A stretch of 64,000 bases of DNA, from positions 5,208,001-5,272,000 of the forward strand of contig NZ_CP062983.1 in the NCBI RefSeq assembly GCF_015500095.1, read 5' to 3'. The notes below the pieces were generated by a model. It was not told the origin of the DNA. It made no database searches and was given only the letters and a program-made list of their open reading frames with translations. The position numbers and the translations under genes were made by a program. Of the stretch, positions 30,383 to 39,890 are shown in pieces (within the stretch, counting starts at the first letter, position 1; the number at the start of each line of letters is the position of its first letter). This DNA comes from Phototrophicus methaneseepsis (GTDB lineage: Bacteria > Chloroflexota > Anaerolineae > Aggregatilineales > Phototrophicaceae).

Positions 30383-31189
30383 ATGTCATTTGCAGCGGTT
30401 AACGGGGCAAGCCTCTATTATGAATCTGCCGGGGAAGGTGAGGCGCTGGTTTTCATCCATGCGGGGATCGCTGACAGCCGCATGTGGAATATTCAGTACG
30501 AAGCCTTCACCAGGACGCATCATGCTATCCGATATGATATGCGCGGCTATGGCAAATCCCCGCTCGTACCGGGCCAGTATGCCCGTTATGAAGACCTGCA
30601 TGCCCTGTTGGACGAGCTTAACATCAAGAAAGCGGTGCTCGTAGGCTGTTCCTTAGGCGGGAGTACGGCTATTGATTTCGCTCTGGCATACCCTCGTCGC
30701 GTACGCGCAGTTGTCGGCGTCAATACAGCCCTTACTGGTTATCAGCAAGAATGGGAAGAAACACCTCTCATTCAGGCGATGGAAGAAGCCGAAGAAGAAG
30801 CGGAAAAAACAGGCGATCTATCTCGCCTGTGTGAGCTGGAAGTACAATTCTGGGTAGCAGGGCCGAACCGCAGCATGAGCGTCTTATCTGACGATGTACG
30901 GGCCCTCGCCTATGAGATGAACATGATTGCGCTTAAGGGTGATTTTTACGAAGAAGCTGAGGCTGTCCCGCTGTCGCCACCGGCTGCTGAGCGCTTAGAC
31001 CAGCTCACGTGCCCCCTGCTGCTCATCCAAGGTGAAGATGACACTGAAATGACGTACAACCGCCTCGCTTACATGCAAGAAAATGCGCCCGATGCACAGC
31101 TCATCACCATGCCGGGCGCACATTTACCTAATATGGAGCATCCCGCACAATTCAACCAAATTTTGCGAGACTTCTTGGATAGTTTATGA
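30383..31189 (+). CDS. alpha/beta hydrolase
   Basis: 268 residues. The nucleophile elbow is GCSLGGS (Ser near residue 92), with an oxyanion region HAGIADSRMW, a late acid QGEDDTEM and the catalytic His in PGAHLPNMEHP near residue 246. This is the standard hydrolase fold of the 3-oxoadipate enol-lactonase/non-heme peroxidase group; the substrate is unknown. The gene is convergent with the phosphoesterase gene, the two stop codons being two bases apart. Confidence 0.88.
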   Translation: MSFAAVNGASLYYESAGEGEALVFIHAGIADSRMWNIQYEAFTRTHHAIRYDMRGYGKSPLVPGQYARYEDLHALLDELNIKKAVLVGCSLGGSTAIDFALAYPRRVRAVVGVNTALTGYQQEWEETPLIQAMEEAEEEAEKTGDLSRLCELEVQFWVAGPNRSMSVLSDDVRALAYEMNMIALKGDFYEEAEAVPLSPPAAERLDQLTCPLLLIQGEDDTEMTYNRLAYMQENAPDAQLITMPGAHLPNMEHPAQFNQILRDFLDSL

Positions 31190-31191
31190 GC

Positions 31192-32040
31192 TTATGACCG
31201 CTGCGGGTACAAATTGAAGATGCTCACTTCCGGCGGGCAGTTAAAACGCACGGGCGGTGTCCCTGTACCCAGGCCGCGATTGGTGTAAAGCTGCATATCC
31301 CCCACCCAATACATGCCTGATGGATACTTCTTACCAAGTGGGGGCAACGTCGGCGCGCCAATGACTGGCAGCACAATCTGCCCGCCATGCGTGTGCCCAC
31401 TGAGCTGCAAATCAAATCGCCCTGTCTTCACCACTTCATCGGCGTAATCCGGCTCATGCACCAGGATAATGGCACATCCATCTTGTGGCATCTGTGCCAT
31501 CACAGCCTTGAGATCGTGCTTGAGAACGTGGCAGTCGTCTAAGCCAGCGATATGCAGCGGCACACCATCGCGCTCAATCGTATGCACCGCATTGCGCATA
31601 TCGATGATATTCGACTGTTCCAGAATCGCCTGATAATGCTCAATGCCGGACCAGTGGTCATGGTTGCCTGCAATCGCGAAGACACCATCTTTCGCCCTGA
31701 GTTGGCTCAAGGCATCGACAAGCCCCGGCACGGATTCCGCCAGGTGACTATTGGCGAAGTCGCCCGTAATCACCACGGCATCGGGCTCATACGCGTTGAT
31801 TTTCTGGATGATCCCAGGCAGCATATAAGAGCCTGTCCAGGTATCCATATGAATATCGCTGATCTGAATCAGACGGTATCCACTAAAAACGGGGTCCAGA
31901 TGGGGCAAACGCAAGTCAGTATCGGTATAGGCAATGTTACGCGGTTCAATGCCAATGGCATATGCTGAAAGAGCCGCCCCCAGTATCGGAATACTCAATC
32001 CGGGCAGGCCCAAGGCCAGGTTTGTCGCAAATTGTCTCAT
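31192..32040 (-). CDS. membrane-anchored metallophosphoesterase
   Basis: 282 residues from the ATG at 32040, preceded by GGAGA; the frame goes on to 32079 without support. An N-terminal helix (~7-27) is followed by the calcineurin-like signature: ISDIHMD, GDFANS, GNHDHW, ILVHEPD and SGHTHGGQ, giving the two-metal site. Such YkuE-type enzymes act on phosphodiester or lipid substrates at the outer face of the membrane. The C-terminus carries RFNCPPEVSIF, typical of the family. Confidence 0.9.
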   Translation of the reverse strand: MRQFATNLALGLPGLSIPILGAALSAYAIGIEPRNIAYTDTDLRLPHLDPVFSGYRLIQISDIHMDTWTGSYMLPGIIQKINAYEPDAVVITGDFANSHLAESVPGLVDALSQLRAKDGVFAIAGNHDHWSGIEHYQAILEQSNIIDMRNAVHTIERDGVPLHIAGLDDCHVLKHDLKAVMAQMPQDGCAIILVHEPDYADEVVKTGRFDLQLSGHTHGGQIVLPVIGAPTLPPLGKKYPSGMYWVGDMQLYTNRGLGTGTPPVRFNCPPEVSIFNLYPQRS

Positions 32041-32124
32041 TGTTGTCGTCTCCTTCGCCAGAGTATCATACACTGACAAAGGCGATTTACCGCTTAATAT
32101 TTGCCCATGTGCGTAAAAATTGAG

Positions 32125-32628
32125 TTAAATCGCTGTCTGAGCGTTGGTTTCCTGTAGGTAAAAGAACATATCCTGTTCGAATGTCTGCCCCTTTGCATCG
32201 TGAATGAGCCGCAAAACCTGCCCACGATGATCTGTGCCATGGTTCACCAGATGCGTCAGAATTTGCCAAACTGGCATCGTCACCTGCTCTCCATTGCCAC
32301 GCATAAACGTCACCATACGGCTGAGTTCCACAGGCGTGAGCGCTTCTAGATAAGTAAGCCACTGCGCCTCTATCGCATCCCACGTTGTACGGAGTTCGTC
32401 ACGCGTCGGGACATCATCCGTTGTATAAGAAGGGCGCGGCAGGCTGTGAATGCGCGCATACCACAGCGCTTCTACCCACATCATATGCACCATCTGCTGA
32501 TGCAGCGAACCCAGCGAATAGGCGACCGGCCTGACAAAATCCTCATCGGAAACGGTCAGCACACACTGCCATAACTTGCGCTGCGCCCAACGATGATAAG
32601 AAGTGATCATCCCAATATAATCTAGCAT
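32125..32628 (-). CDS. DinB family protein
   Basis: 167 residues with the four-helix DinB fold. Metal-binding His residues are visible in HQQMVHMMWVEALWY (helix 2) and LVNHGTDHRGQVL (helix 4). The family binds a divalent metal; members act as thiol transferases or are of unknown function. It is the second DinB-type gene in the window (the first is at 3628). The neighbouring gene to the 5' side encodes a DUF1232-like membrane protein. Confidence 0.85.
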   Translation of the reverse strand: MLDYIGMITSYHRWAQRKLWQCVLTVSDEDFVRPVAYSLGSLHQQMVHMMWVEALWYARIHSLPRPSYTTDDVPTRDELRTTWDAIEAQWLTYLEALTPVELSRMVTFMRGNGEQVTMPVWQILTHLVNHGTDHRGQVLRLIHDAKGQTFEQDMFFYLQETNAQTAI

Positions 32629-32676
32629 CGTAGTGATACCCCCAGATAAGAATATTTTTTTGCTTAGAACAGCGAA

Positions 32677-33087
32677 CTACTGACGTATGGATGTTGTATT
32701 GTCATAGTAAAGATCGGCGTCGTCCTCAGCCGGAGGTAACGAGCGGCGGCGAACGCTGTTCGCAGCGAAGATCGCTAATGAGGAGGCGACAAATTCGTCG
32801 AAGTTGCCCGCAAAGGGAATCGCATCCGGCAGAAACTCTACAATGCCCGCCGATGGATAAACCAGGTAGAGAAAGCCAAACACGCCTAAGATGCCAACAA
32901 TAATGAGCTTGATAGCGGTCGGGTGATGAATGCCTTTTGTGGCTCCGATGACAGCGGCCACCGCATACGATGCCAGGAACTCATCAATATGGCCCACAAC
33001 GGGGATATAATCCGGAATGAACTCAACTAAGCCACCAGTGGGCAGCACCAGATAGAGAAAACCAAGGATACCGAGTATATATTTCAT
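32677..33087 (-). CDS. membrane protein with two DUF1232/YkvA-like repeats
   Basis: 136 residues from the ATG at 33087; the frame begins 15 codons earlier but that stretch is not conserved-looking. The protein contains the same unit twice: GGLVEFIPDYIPVVGHIDEFLASY and AGIVEFLPDAIPFAGNFDEFVAS (key residues Phe-Pro-Asp-x-Ile-Pro then Gly-x-x-Asp-Glu). This is the DUF1232 (YkvA) motif, which normally occurs once. Hydrophobic helices surround each copy. The function of the family is unknown. Confidence 0.75.
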   Translation of the reverse strand: MKYILGILGFLYLVLPTGGLVEFIPDYIPVVGHIDEFLASYAVAAVIGATKGIHHPTAIKLIIVGILGVFGFLYLVYPSAGIVEFLPDAIPFAGNFDEFVASSLAIFAANSVRRRSLPPAEDDADLYYDNTTSIRQ

Positions 33088-33335
33088 AGTGGATTCTCGT
33101 TTGGAGGGTTGGTTTGCATCTCTGAGTGTCATTATAAACCCTAAGTTTATGGATTGTATCTTTAGCTATACGCAAGCCGTGAGGAAAAGATACGGCTATG
33201 GTATGATGCCATGACATTCTGGCTTCATGACATGCGTTAAAATCAGCCAATGGTGACAAAGATCGCATACTCAATTCATCATACTTACTGGCATGGCAGC
33301 AATCTTCACATAGCATTCTTCACAAGGAGCATATT

Positions 33336-34325
33336 ATGGAACCCATTCGTTGGGGTATATTGACCGCGGGGAACATCTCAAACCAATTTGCAAAGGGCTT
33401 GCAAGTCTTACCGGATGCAGAAATCGTCGCTGTAGGCTCCAGTTCTCAGGCGAAATCCGACGAGTTTGCGGATAAATATGATATTCCTCATCGGCACGAA
33501 GGCTATGAAGCGTTAGTCAATGACCCGGATGTCGACGTCATTTATATTGGCAGCCCTCACAGCCACCATTATGATCATATGAAGCTGTGCCTGAACGCTG
33601 GCAAACATGTCATCTGCGAAAAAGCCTTTACGCTTAATGCAGCCCAGGCAGAAGAATGCATCAACCTGGCGCAGAAAAAAGGGCTCTTCCTGATGGAAGC
33701 CATGTGGACCCGCTATCTGCCAGCAGTCGTACAATTGCGCCAGTGGTTGGCTGATGGCGTCATCGGCACCCCTGAATTTGTTCAGATTGACTTTAGCTTT
33801 TATAAAGCTTTTGAGGCAGCCCATCGCCTTTATAACCCGGACCTGGGCGGGGGTGCCCTGCTGGACCTGGGTATTTATAACGTTTCGTTTGCGTCGATGG
33901 TGTTGGGTCTGCCGGATCGCGTTCACAGCCATATGATGCTGGCGGAATCAGGCGTTGATCGCAAAACATCCATGATGCTGGAATATGACAATGGCGCGAC
34001 GGCGATGCTGATGTGCGGCTTTGTGGCGAGTTTGCCCAGGGATGCCTTCATCAGTGGCACAAAGGGCTGGATCCAGGTGAAAGACCCCTTCTATAAGCCC
34101 ACACAGCTTGTGCTGCATCTCAACGGCGAGGACGCTCAAACCTTCGAGTTCCCCATCGAGAGCACGGGTTATCAATTCGAAGCAGCAGAGGTTATGTCAT
34201 GTATCCGCGCTGGCAAGCTGGAAAGTGACGTCATGCCCCTGGCGGAGACACTCGCCCTGATGAAGCTAATGGACGAAATCCGCGAGCCCTGGGGCGTCAA
34301 GTATGCCGTCGCAGGTGAAGAATAA
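33336..34325 (+). CDS. Gfo/Idh/MocA-family oxidoreductase
   Basis: 329 residues. The N-terminal Rossmann domain has RWGILTAGNISNQFAKGL, a variant of G-x-G-x-x-G, and VGSSSQAKSDEFADKYDIPHRH; the signature VICEKAF replaces the usual EKP, and GGGALLDLGIYNVSFASMV is the family's C-terminal start. It resembles dimeric dihydrodiol dehydrogenases and should oxidise or reduce a polyol or sugar with NAD(P). GGAG precedes the ATG. It shares a terminator with the Nudix gene. Confidence 0.9.
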   Translation: MEPIRWGILTAGNISNQFAKGLQVLPDAEIVAVGSSSQAKSDEFADKYDIPHRHEGYEALVNDPDVDVIYIGSPHSHHYDHMKLCLNAGKHVICEKAFTLNAAQAEECINLAQKKGLFLMEAMWTRYLPAVVQLRQWLADGVIGTPEFVQIDFSFYKAFEAAHRLYNPDLGGGALLDLGIYNVSFASMVLGLPDRVHSHMMLAESGVDRKTSMMLEYDNGATAMLMCGFVASLPRDAFISGTKGWIQVKDPFYKPTQLVLHLNGEDAQTFEFPIESTGYQFEAAEVMSCIRAGKLESDVMPLAETLALMKLMDEIREPWGVKYAVAGEE

Positions 34326-34367
34326 ACAGGAAGAATAAACAGAACGAGCCGTAAAATGCTCACAAAT

Positions 34368-34400
34368 AAAAAAGGCACGGTGATATACCGTGCCCTTTTA
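34368..34400. terminator. bidirectional terminator
   Basis: An 8-bp stem (ggcacggt / accgtgcc) flanked by AAAAAA and TTTTATTT, between the convergent oxidoreductase and Nudix genes. Confidence 0.85.
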
Positions 34401-34434
34401 TTTACAGCTTTTATTTACAGGATGAGATCGCTGG

Positions 34435-34911
34435 CTATGCAGCGTTGTGCAGCATCTTGAGCATGTTTAAATTGGCAATCAGCCAATCGCGCAGTTCTTC
34501 TGTCTTGATGTTGATGGCATCAATCGCATCTTCAGAAAGCTCAACCGCGTCCGGGATGAACTTCCCACGAGATGGATCTTCAAATTCTGGGCCATGGCGC
34601 AGGCTCAGGTCATAATCATGCAAGCGGCATACGTAGAAGTGTTCCACAAGGTCCTTGCCTGCCTTATGATGCTCTAGCGTAAAGGCATCACACAGCACAT
34701 CGTAGCTTGCACCCAATTCTTCTGCCAGTTCACGTGCCAGGGCATCATGCAGCGTCAGATCATAGGATTCCACACCGCCACCCGGTGCGACCCAATACGG
34801 CGCTGTTTTATTGTTCGGCTTAACGCGCTTGATGAACAAAATTTTGCCTTCGTTCGTCAACAAAATAGCGCGTACGCGTTCCACACGTGTATCTTCAACT
34901 GACGGGTACAT
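34435..34911 (-). CDS. Nudix hydrolase
   Basis: 158 residues. The Nudix box is readable as G-G-x5-L-x7-R-E-L-x-E-E-L-G: the catalytic REXXEE is intact, but the first Glu of the box is replaced by Leu. N-terminal strands (VERVRAILLTNEGKILFIKRVK) and a late FIPDAVELSEDAI helix fit the family. It should hydrolyse a nucleoside diphosphate linked to another group, though the substrate is not evident. The gene is convergent with the Gfo/Idh/MocA gene. Confidence 0.85.
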   Translation of the reverse strand: MYPSVEDTRVERVRAILLTNEGKILFIKRVKPNNKTAPYWVAPGGGVESYDLTLHDALARELAEELGASYDVLCDAFTLEHHKAGKDLVEHFYVCRLHDYDLSLRHGPEFEDPSRGKFIPDAVELSEDAIDAINIKTEELRDWLIANLNMLKMLHNAA

Positions 34912-35109
34912 CTTTGTTACTCACTCTACATACGTCCGAAGCTTGACAAATATATCACAAAGTTTTATAGATTCTTCGTAAATTATGTGTAGAAGACTTT
35001 AAAGTTTGTTTATAAGTATGTAACAACGATAGGCAGTAAATCTTACAGGATGGTGATGAATTGACTAAAACGACGAACCCAACGACCCTGTGACAGCCTG
35101 TTTAATGAA

Positions 35110-35135
35110 AATGAGCGTGCCTGGGCACGCTCATT
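35110..35135 (-). terminator. hairpin after the aldo-keto reductase
   Basis: A perfect 12-bp inverted repeat (aatgagcgtgcc / ggcacgctcatt, loop of two), 27 bases past the stop codon on the minus strand. The T tail is weak. Confidence 0.6.
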
Positions 35136-35161
35136 ATTGGACGATTTAACCAAGAAAAAGC

Positions 35162-36133
35162 TTACCAGGCATAGGCCTCTGGTGCTGCGCCACCCGGCCC
35201 CGGCCAGATTTCGTCGAGCTTTGCCAGTGCGGCTTCGTCGAGCTTGATCTCCAGCGAGTGCAGGTTGCCCTCGAACTGCTCCATTGTACGTGGGCCGATG
35301 ATGGGGGCTGTCACAACGGGGTTGTGCAGCAGCCATGCCAGCGCCACATCTGCGGGGCTTTCGCCCAATTCTTTGCAGAAAGCTTCATAGGCTTCCACCT
35401 GGGGACGAACCTTCTCCAGGCGCTTCTGCATCCCTTCTGAAGCACGGCGACCTTCTTCGATCTTGCCCAGGATGCCGCCCAACAGACCCCCTGCAAGCGG
35501 TGACCAGGGAATCAGGCCCAGGCCATAATCTTCGCACGCAGGGATGACTTCCAGCTCAATCATACGATCAGCCAAATTGTAGAGGCTCTGCTCACTGACG
35601 AGGCCGAGGAAGTTGCGCGACTTGGCGACTTCGTTGGCTTTGGCGATATGCCATCCGGCGAAGTTGCTGCTGCCGACATAGAGCACCTTGCCCTCGTGGA
35701 CGAGCTGCTCCATAGCCTGCCAGATTTCTTCCCAGGGGGCCTGACGATAAATATGGTGCATCTGGTAAATATCAATGTGATCCGTCTGTAGGCGCTTGAG
35801 GCTAGCTTCACAAGCACGCTTGATGCTCAGGGCAGAAAGGCGGCTCTCATTGGGCCAGTCGCCCATATCACCGTAGACTTTGGTCGCCAGGACGACCTTT
35901 TCACGGCGGCCATCACCCTGTGCAAACCAACGCCCAATGATCTGCTCCGTGACGCCTTCACCTTTTTTGCGGCCATACACATTGGCTGTATCGAAGAAGT
36001 TCACGCCCTCGTCCAGGGCACGATCCATGATCGCATAGCTATCTTCTTCTGTTGTCTCGGGGCCGAAGTTCATCGTACCGAGGCAGACACGGGCCACTTT
36101 CAGGCCAGTACGTCCTAAAAAAGTGTATTCCAT
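35162..36133 (-). CDS. aldo/keto reductase
   Basis: 323 residues, TIM barrel. The catalytic tetrad is visible as Asp48 (FFDTANVYG), Tyr53, Lys85 (VLATKVYGDM) and His at about 126 in QMHHIYRQAPW. The N-terminus MEYTFLGRTGLKVARVCLGTMNFG is typical of the AKR family that includes YajO and Gfo-type voltage-channel beta subunits. It should reduce aldehydes or ketones with NADPH. No operon partner. Confidence 0.92.
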   Translation of the reverse strand: MEYTFLGRTGLKVARVCLGTMNFGPETTEEDSYAIMDRALDEGVNFFDTANVYGRKKGEGVTEQIIGRWFAQGDGRREKVVLATKVYGDMGDWPNESRLSALSIKRACEASLKRLQTDHIDIYQMHHIYRQAPWEEIWQAMEQLVHEGKVLYVGSSNFAGWHIAKANEVAKSRNFLGLVSEQSLYNLADRMIELEVIPACEDYGLGLIPWSPLAGGLLGGILGKIEEGRRASEGMQKRLEKVRPQVEAYEAFCKELGESPADVALAWLLHNPVVTAPIIGPRTMEQFEGNLHSLEIKLDEAALAKLDEIWPGPGGAAPEAYAW

Positions 36134-36276
36134 TTCTTAAATCTTCCCCACTTTTACGTGTAATCAATAACGCGCTATCTTCACGATAGCTTCTATTACA
36201 TTAACGCCAAAAAATGACTACTAGATGAGAGGGTTATATCCATATAGGGCCAGAAAAGGCGGCAGGGTGCCAAGGG

Positions 36277-37191
36277 CTAGGGCATGACTTCAACGAGGAT
36301 CGTATCGGCCACGCTGTAGCCGATGACCGTCTCCGTTGACTGATCGCCCACGCGTACGGTCAGAGGCCCTTGAAATGGATCTCGCGCGCTGACCTCAACG
36401 GGTGTATTCAACTGGAAGCCCCTATCGAGGATATGCTGCAACATATCGGTTTCTTCTGCCAGGAAGCGCGAAACACGTGCCGCAGTATTCAGGTCTAATT
36501 CACTCAATGGGCGCAGGTCTCGCCGTTGAATGACACCTTCATTGGTAGGGATAGGGTCCCCATGCGGGTCAAAGTGAGGATGATCTAACTTCGCATCAAT
36601 CGCCTGGATGAATTGATCAGAAACAGCATGTTCCAGGGCCTCTGCCTCACCATGGACTTCGTGCAGTGCATAGCCAAGTTCCTGCACAAGATACAACTCA
36701 ATCAGGCGGTGGCGACGCAAAATCCGCAAGGCGATGCGCTCGCCAAGGGGCGTCAGGCGCACACCATGATATTTCCGATGATCCAGTAAGCCGCTGTCCA
36801 TCAGCCGCTTCGCCATATCCGTCACACTGGGGGCCGTAATATGGAGCGCATCGCGCAGCGCGTTGGTGCTCACACGGTCCCTTGGCTGCTGCAAAACATA
36901 GACCGTCTTCACAAAATTCTCGACAGCTTCCGTCTGTGGCATGAGCAACCGTAGGGCTTCCTGCTGGCCTGTGGCCGTCAAAGCAATTTCACCTTTTTGT
37001 TCCGTCACGAAGCGGCGAGCAACCGCCTCATTCAGAAGCTCATCAAACCCAGCCACATGGGGCAAAGCGGCCGCGAGTGCTTCTCTGCTGAGGGTTTCTT
37101 CACTTTCATCTTGTGTGTGGATGTACACCATCTTCAGCAGATCGCCAAGTTCTTCTGAGTAGGTGACAGACGGCATGATATGTGGCGGCAT
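36277..37191 (-). CDS. DtxR/MntR-type metal regulator with an extra N-terminal domain
   Basis: 304 residues from the ATG at 37191, which has GGAAG eight bases upstream (a TTG at 37227 is the alternative). Residues ~5-75 resemble a winged helix (YSEELGDLLKMVYIHTQDESEETLSREALAAAL) and residues ~80-145 a second one, closer to DtxR (VENFVKTVYVLQQPRDRVSTNALRDALHITAPSVTDMAKRLMDSGLLDHRKYHGVRLT). Residues 145-215 are the metal-binding dimerisation helix region with His/Glu ligands (RRHRLIELYLVQELG, HGEAEALEHAVSD). The C-terminus has an FeoA/SH3-like fold. DtxR proteins repress iron or manganese uptake when metal-bound. No transporter lies beside it. Confidence 0.8.
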   Translation of the reverse strand: MPPHIMPSVTYSEELGDLLKMVYIHTQDESEETLSREALAAALPHVAGFDELLNEAVARRFVTEQKGEIALTATGQQEALRLLMPQTEAVENFVKTVYVLQQPRDRVSTNALRDALHITAPSVTDMAKRLMDSGLLDHRKYHGVRLTPLGERIALRILRRHRLIELYLVQELGYALHEVHGEAEALEHAVSDQFIQAIDAKLDHPHFDPHGDPIPTNEGVIQRRDLRPLSELDLNTAARVSRFLAEETDMLQHILDRGFQLNTPVEVSARDPFQGPLTVRVGDQSTETVIGYSVADTILVEVMP

Positions 37192-37390
37192 GCAGCGAAC
37201 TTCCGAGCATTTTGACAGATGACTCAATTAGAGCTAATCATACCACAAATTGAGCCCCTGGAAGGAGCCTCCCCCAGTGCCCACAAACGGCACTAACAAG
37301 GACACCAATAGACAACGACATGCGTCGTGTCACTTCATGGGAATTGTGGCAAAAACGAGACAGAAATGAGATCAGCAATCCGTGCGAAAA

Positions 37391-38290
37391 TCAGATTAAG
37401 AGCAGGGTCGTCATGCCTTCGATGTTACCCGTCATCGCCCACAACCAGAGGAGCGCTGTATAGACCAGGCTTAAGGCAAGCGTCAACCGCACCAGATTTT
37501 CCGAGCGTGGCTTTTTACCGCGTACAAAGCGATGCAGCATAATCGGCGCAGCAATCACGATATAGGGTAGTAAGAAAAGCGGCAGCATCTGCAGGCTGAT
37601 GATGGCGACAACGTGGACAACCAGCAAAATCGTCACGAGTTGGAGCAAAATGCGCGTGGGCTGATGACCAAACCAGATCGTGAAGTTGCTCTCGAACTGC
37701 TTATCGAGATGATAATCTCGCACTTGCTGCTCCAACTGAGCAGCCAGGGATGCCAGCGCGAAGAGCACAACCAGGGCACTGTCAATAACCCGCCAGCCCG
37801 TACTGGGCAGCGCAACAGAAACCACATAAGGGAACGTCTGCACGAAGATGGCATGGGTCAATAAATCCAGGCCAGGGCGATTTTTCAGGCGGATGGGTGC
37901 CGCGGAATAAGCCCACATCACGACAATCGCTGTCACGTACATGCTAATCCCAAATAGGCCATAACTGGCGAAGACCAGGAAGACAGCGGCTTCTAGAATG
38001 AGGACAAAGCCCAACAACAGCTTGCGCGGGATATGCACCTGACAAAAGAAATTGCGACGGGCCTTGACCGGATCAGACGCATCGAACTGAGCATCAAAAT
38101 AATCATTGAGTGCAAAGCCCAGCCAATAATTGAGCGTCACAGCTACCAACAGCGGCGCATGCTGCCAATTGAGATTGTTATGAATGATCAGGCCAAGAGA
38201 AGCGATGACACATGTCAGCCCCCATGCATCGGCATGGTTAGTAAAGAGCGATACCCATGAAACCCTCGGTGGATGTGTGGCGTGTTGCAT
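37391..38290 (-). CDS. UbiA-family prenyltransferase
   Basis: 299 residues with about eight membrane helices. The two Asp-rich motifs that bind Mg-prenyl diphosphate are present: NDYFDAQFD at about 62-70 and RDYHLDKQ at about 190-197. The family attaches a prenyl chain to an aromatic ring (quinone, chlorophyll or heme precursors) or, in archaeal-like members, to lipids. The acceptor cannot be told. The gene is convergent with nothing obvious; a hairpin-free 200-bp gap separates it from the LysR gene. Confidence 0.85.
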   Translation of the reverse strand: MQHATHPPRVSWVSLFTNHADAWGLTCVIASLGLIIHNNLNWQHAPLLVAVTLNYWLGFALNDYFDAQFDASDPVKARRNFFCQVHIPRKLLLGFVLILEAAVFLVFASYGLFGISMYVTAIVVMWAYSAAPIRLKNRPGLDLLTHAIFVQTFPYVVSVALPSTGWRVIDSALVVLFALASLAAQLEQQVRDYHLDKQFESNFTIWFGHQPTRILLQLVTILLVVHVVAIISLQMLPLFLLPYIVIAAPIMLHRFVRGKKPRSENLVRLTLALSLVYTALLWLWAMTGNIEGMTTLLLI

Positions 38291-38476
38291 GTATGGAACC
38301 TCCTCCCCCCATCAGCAACATAGTATCACAACTTAAGTGCCAGATGAGCCTGTTTCTTGTATAAAAAAGATTAAAGTCGTTACTAGGTTCTCGCCATATT
38401 TACGTTTTTCAGCATGGTTTGGTCGTAAATTGGCGCTATCTCTTATGGTGAGCGGTGTATAAGGGTCAAATGAAGC

Positions 38477-39367
38477 TTATAAGTCGGATAATTTATAGCT
38501 TAGGTAGACGATGAATTTATCCAGGGCACGGCGGCGTAAATCATCATAATCCCGAAAGAGCAGGCCTATCGTGCGCTCAAAGCGGTGACCTTCGACGTAT
38601 CGTAGCACAGTTTGCTCCGGCAAGGGATCAGCAGCCATGGGCGGCAGCATAGCAACCCCAATGTTACGCTGTACGAGTGCCACCACGCCCCGGATGCTTG
38701 TCATCTCAATATTGGCATAAGGGTGCGTCCCACCATAGGCAATCAGGTTATTCTGGACGATACCTCGATAAGCAGAAACCGTATCTGTAAAGATAAGGCG
38801 CACACGGCGCAGATCATCCAGGCGCAGGCGCGGCTTGCGCGCCAAGGGATGAGCATGATACATCAGCAACCCCATCTGCTCGGTAAATAATGGCTCAAAC
38901 CGCATAGGCGTACCGGGCGGTGGTGGGTAAGTTAGGCCAACATCCAGTTCCCCCGCTTCAATGCGATCCATCATCGTGTAACCACTGCCTGTCTCGAAGT
39001 TGATTTGCAGCATAGGCCGTTCTCGTATGTACTCCGCAATGAGCGGCGCAACGCTCCAACTGCCAACCGGCTCAATAGCCCCGATGCGGATATGCCCTGC
39101 TTCGCCTTCAACCATATCCTGCACCGTACGATCCAGAGTATCTACCTGATCCAGAATCGTCGTGACCTTGCCTAAGATCGTGCGGCCCTCATTCGTCAGG
39201 CGCACACCGCGGCCATGCTTCTCAAAAAGTTTAACGCCCCAGGCGGCCTCTAACTGCTGAATGTGTAGTGTCACCGTCGATGGCGCATAGAGCAATTCTT
39301 CCGCCGCAGCGGCGAAGCTGCCCCGTTTCGCAGCCAGATAAAACGTCCTTAAATTCTGCAAATTCAT
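38477..39367 (-). CDS. LysR-family transcription regulator
   Basis: 296 residues. The N-terminal winged helix is typical (FYLAAKRGSFAAAAEELLYAPSTVTLHIQQLEAAWGVKLFEKHGRGVRLT), followed by a LysR co-inducer domain (90-290) with two Rossmann-like halves. The segment IRIGAIEPVGSWSVAPLI is the usual hinge. It is divergent from the short frame at 39493, so the 125-base region between them is the likely operator, though no palindrome is clear. Confidence 0.9.
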   Translation of the reverse strand: MNLQNLRTFYLAAKRGSFAAAAEELLYAPSTVTLHIQQLEAAWGVKLFEKHGRGVRLTNEGRTILGKVTTILDQVDTLDRTVQDMVEGEAGHIRIGAIEPVGSWSVAPLIAEYIRERPMLQINFETGSGYTMMDRIEAGELDVGLTYPPPPGTPMRFEPLFTEQMGLLMYHAHPLARKPRLRLDDLRRVRLIFTDTVSAYRGIVQNNLIAYGGTHPYANIEMTSIRGVVALVQRNIGVAMLPPMAADPLPEQTVLRYVEGHRFERTIGLLFRDYDDLRRRALDKFIVYLSYKLSDL

Positions 39368-39492
39368 GGTTTTAATTCATCTAAACTGAACTTTTTGTTC
39401 ATATACTTCATATTTTTTAAACTATGATAGCAACCTATACTACCGCATATCAGGCCTGCTTAACAGATTTCATAGGCAATGCGGAGGTCCTT

Positions 39493-39735
39493 ATGGACGT
39501 CAACGTACAACAAACCCTGTTCACTATCGGCTATATGCAGCGGCAGCAAAATGCAACAGCACAGGATACCCCAGAAGTCAGTGACAATCTGCCTGATGCA
39601 CTCGCCGCATCTCATAAGCTGAAGTTGCGAGCATCGCAGGCTCTGTTCCGTTTATACATTTTTCAGTGGCGGATTGATGTTCATCGCCTAAGCGGGAAAA
39701 CCAGATTGTGGCCGCTGACGATTGAGCGTGCCTGA
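39493..39735 (+). CDS. possible small hypothetical protein
   Basis: 80 residues starting at an ATG with GGAGG six bases upstream (the frame begins earlier, at 39424, without support). The protein is polar with a helical middle and an Arg/Trp-rich end; no domain is seen. It is divergent from the LysR gene, the usual place for a LysR target, and precedes an SDR gene by 155 bases. Its composition is not clearly different from random; treat as tentative. Confidence 0.35.
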   Translation: MDVNVQQTLFTIGYMQRQQNATAQDTPEVSDNLPDALAASHKLKLRASQALFRLYIFQWRIDVHRLSGKTRLWPLTIERA

Positions 39736-39890
39736 GAACGGCAAAATCTACCTTTCGGGCTGCACTTTTCATGTCAGATTCAGCAAAAGCGCGTATGCTT
39801 GGTACAGCCATTTGCTTTAAGAAACGCGGATAATCAAACGACGATGATAACCCTATCCACTTAAGTGAGGATAGCTTAGGAGCGCATTCT

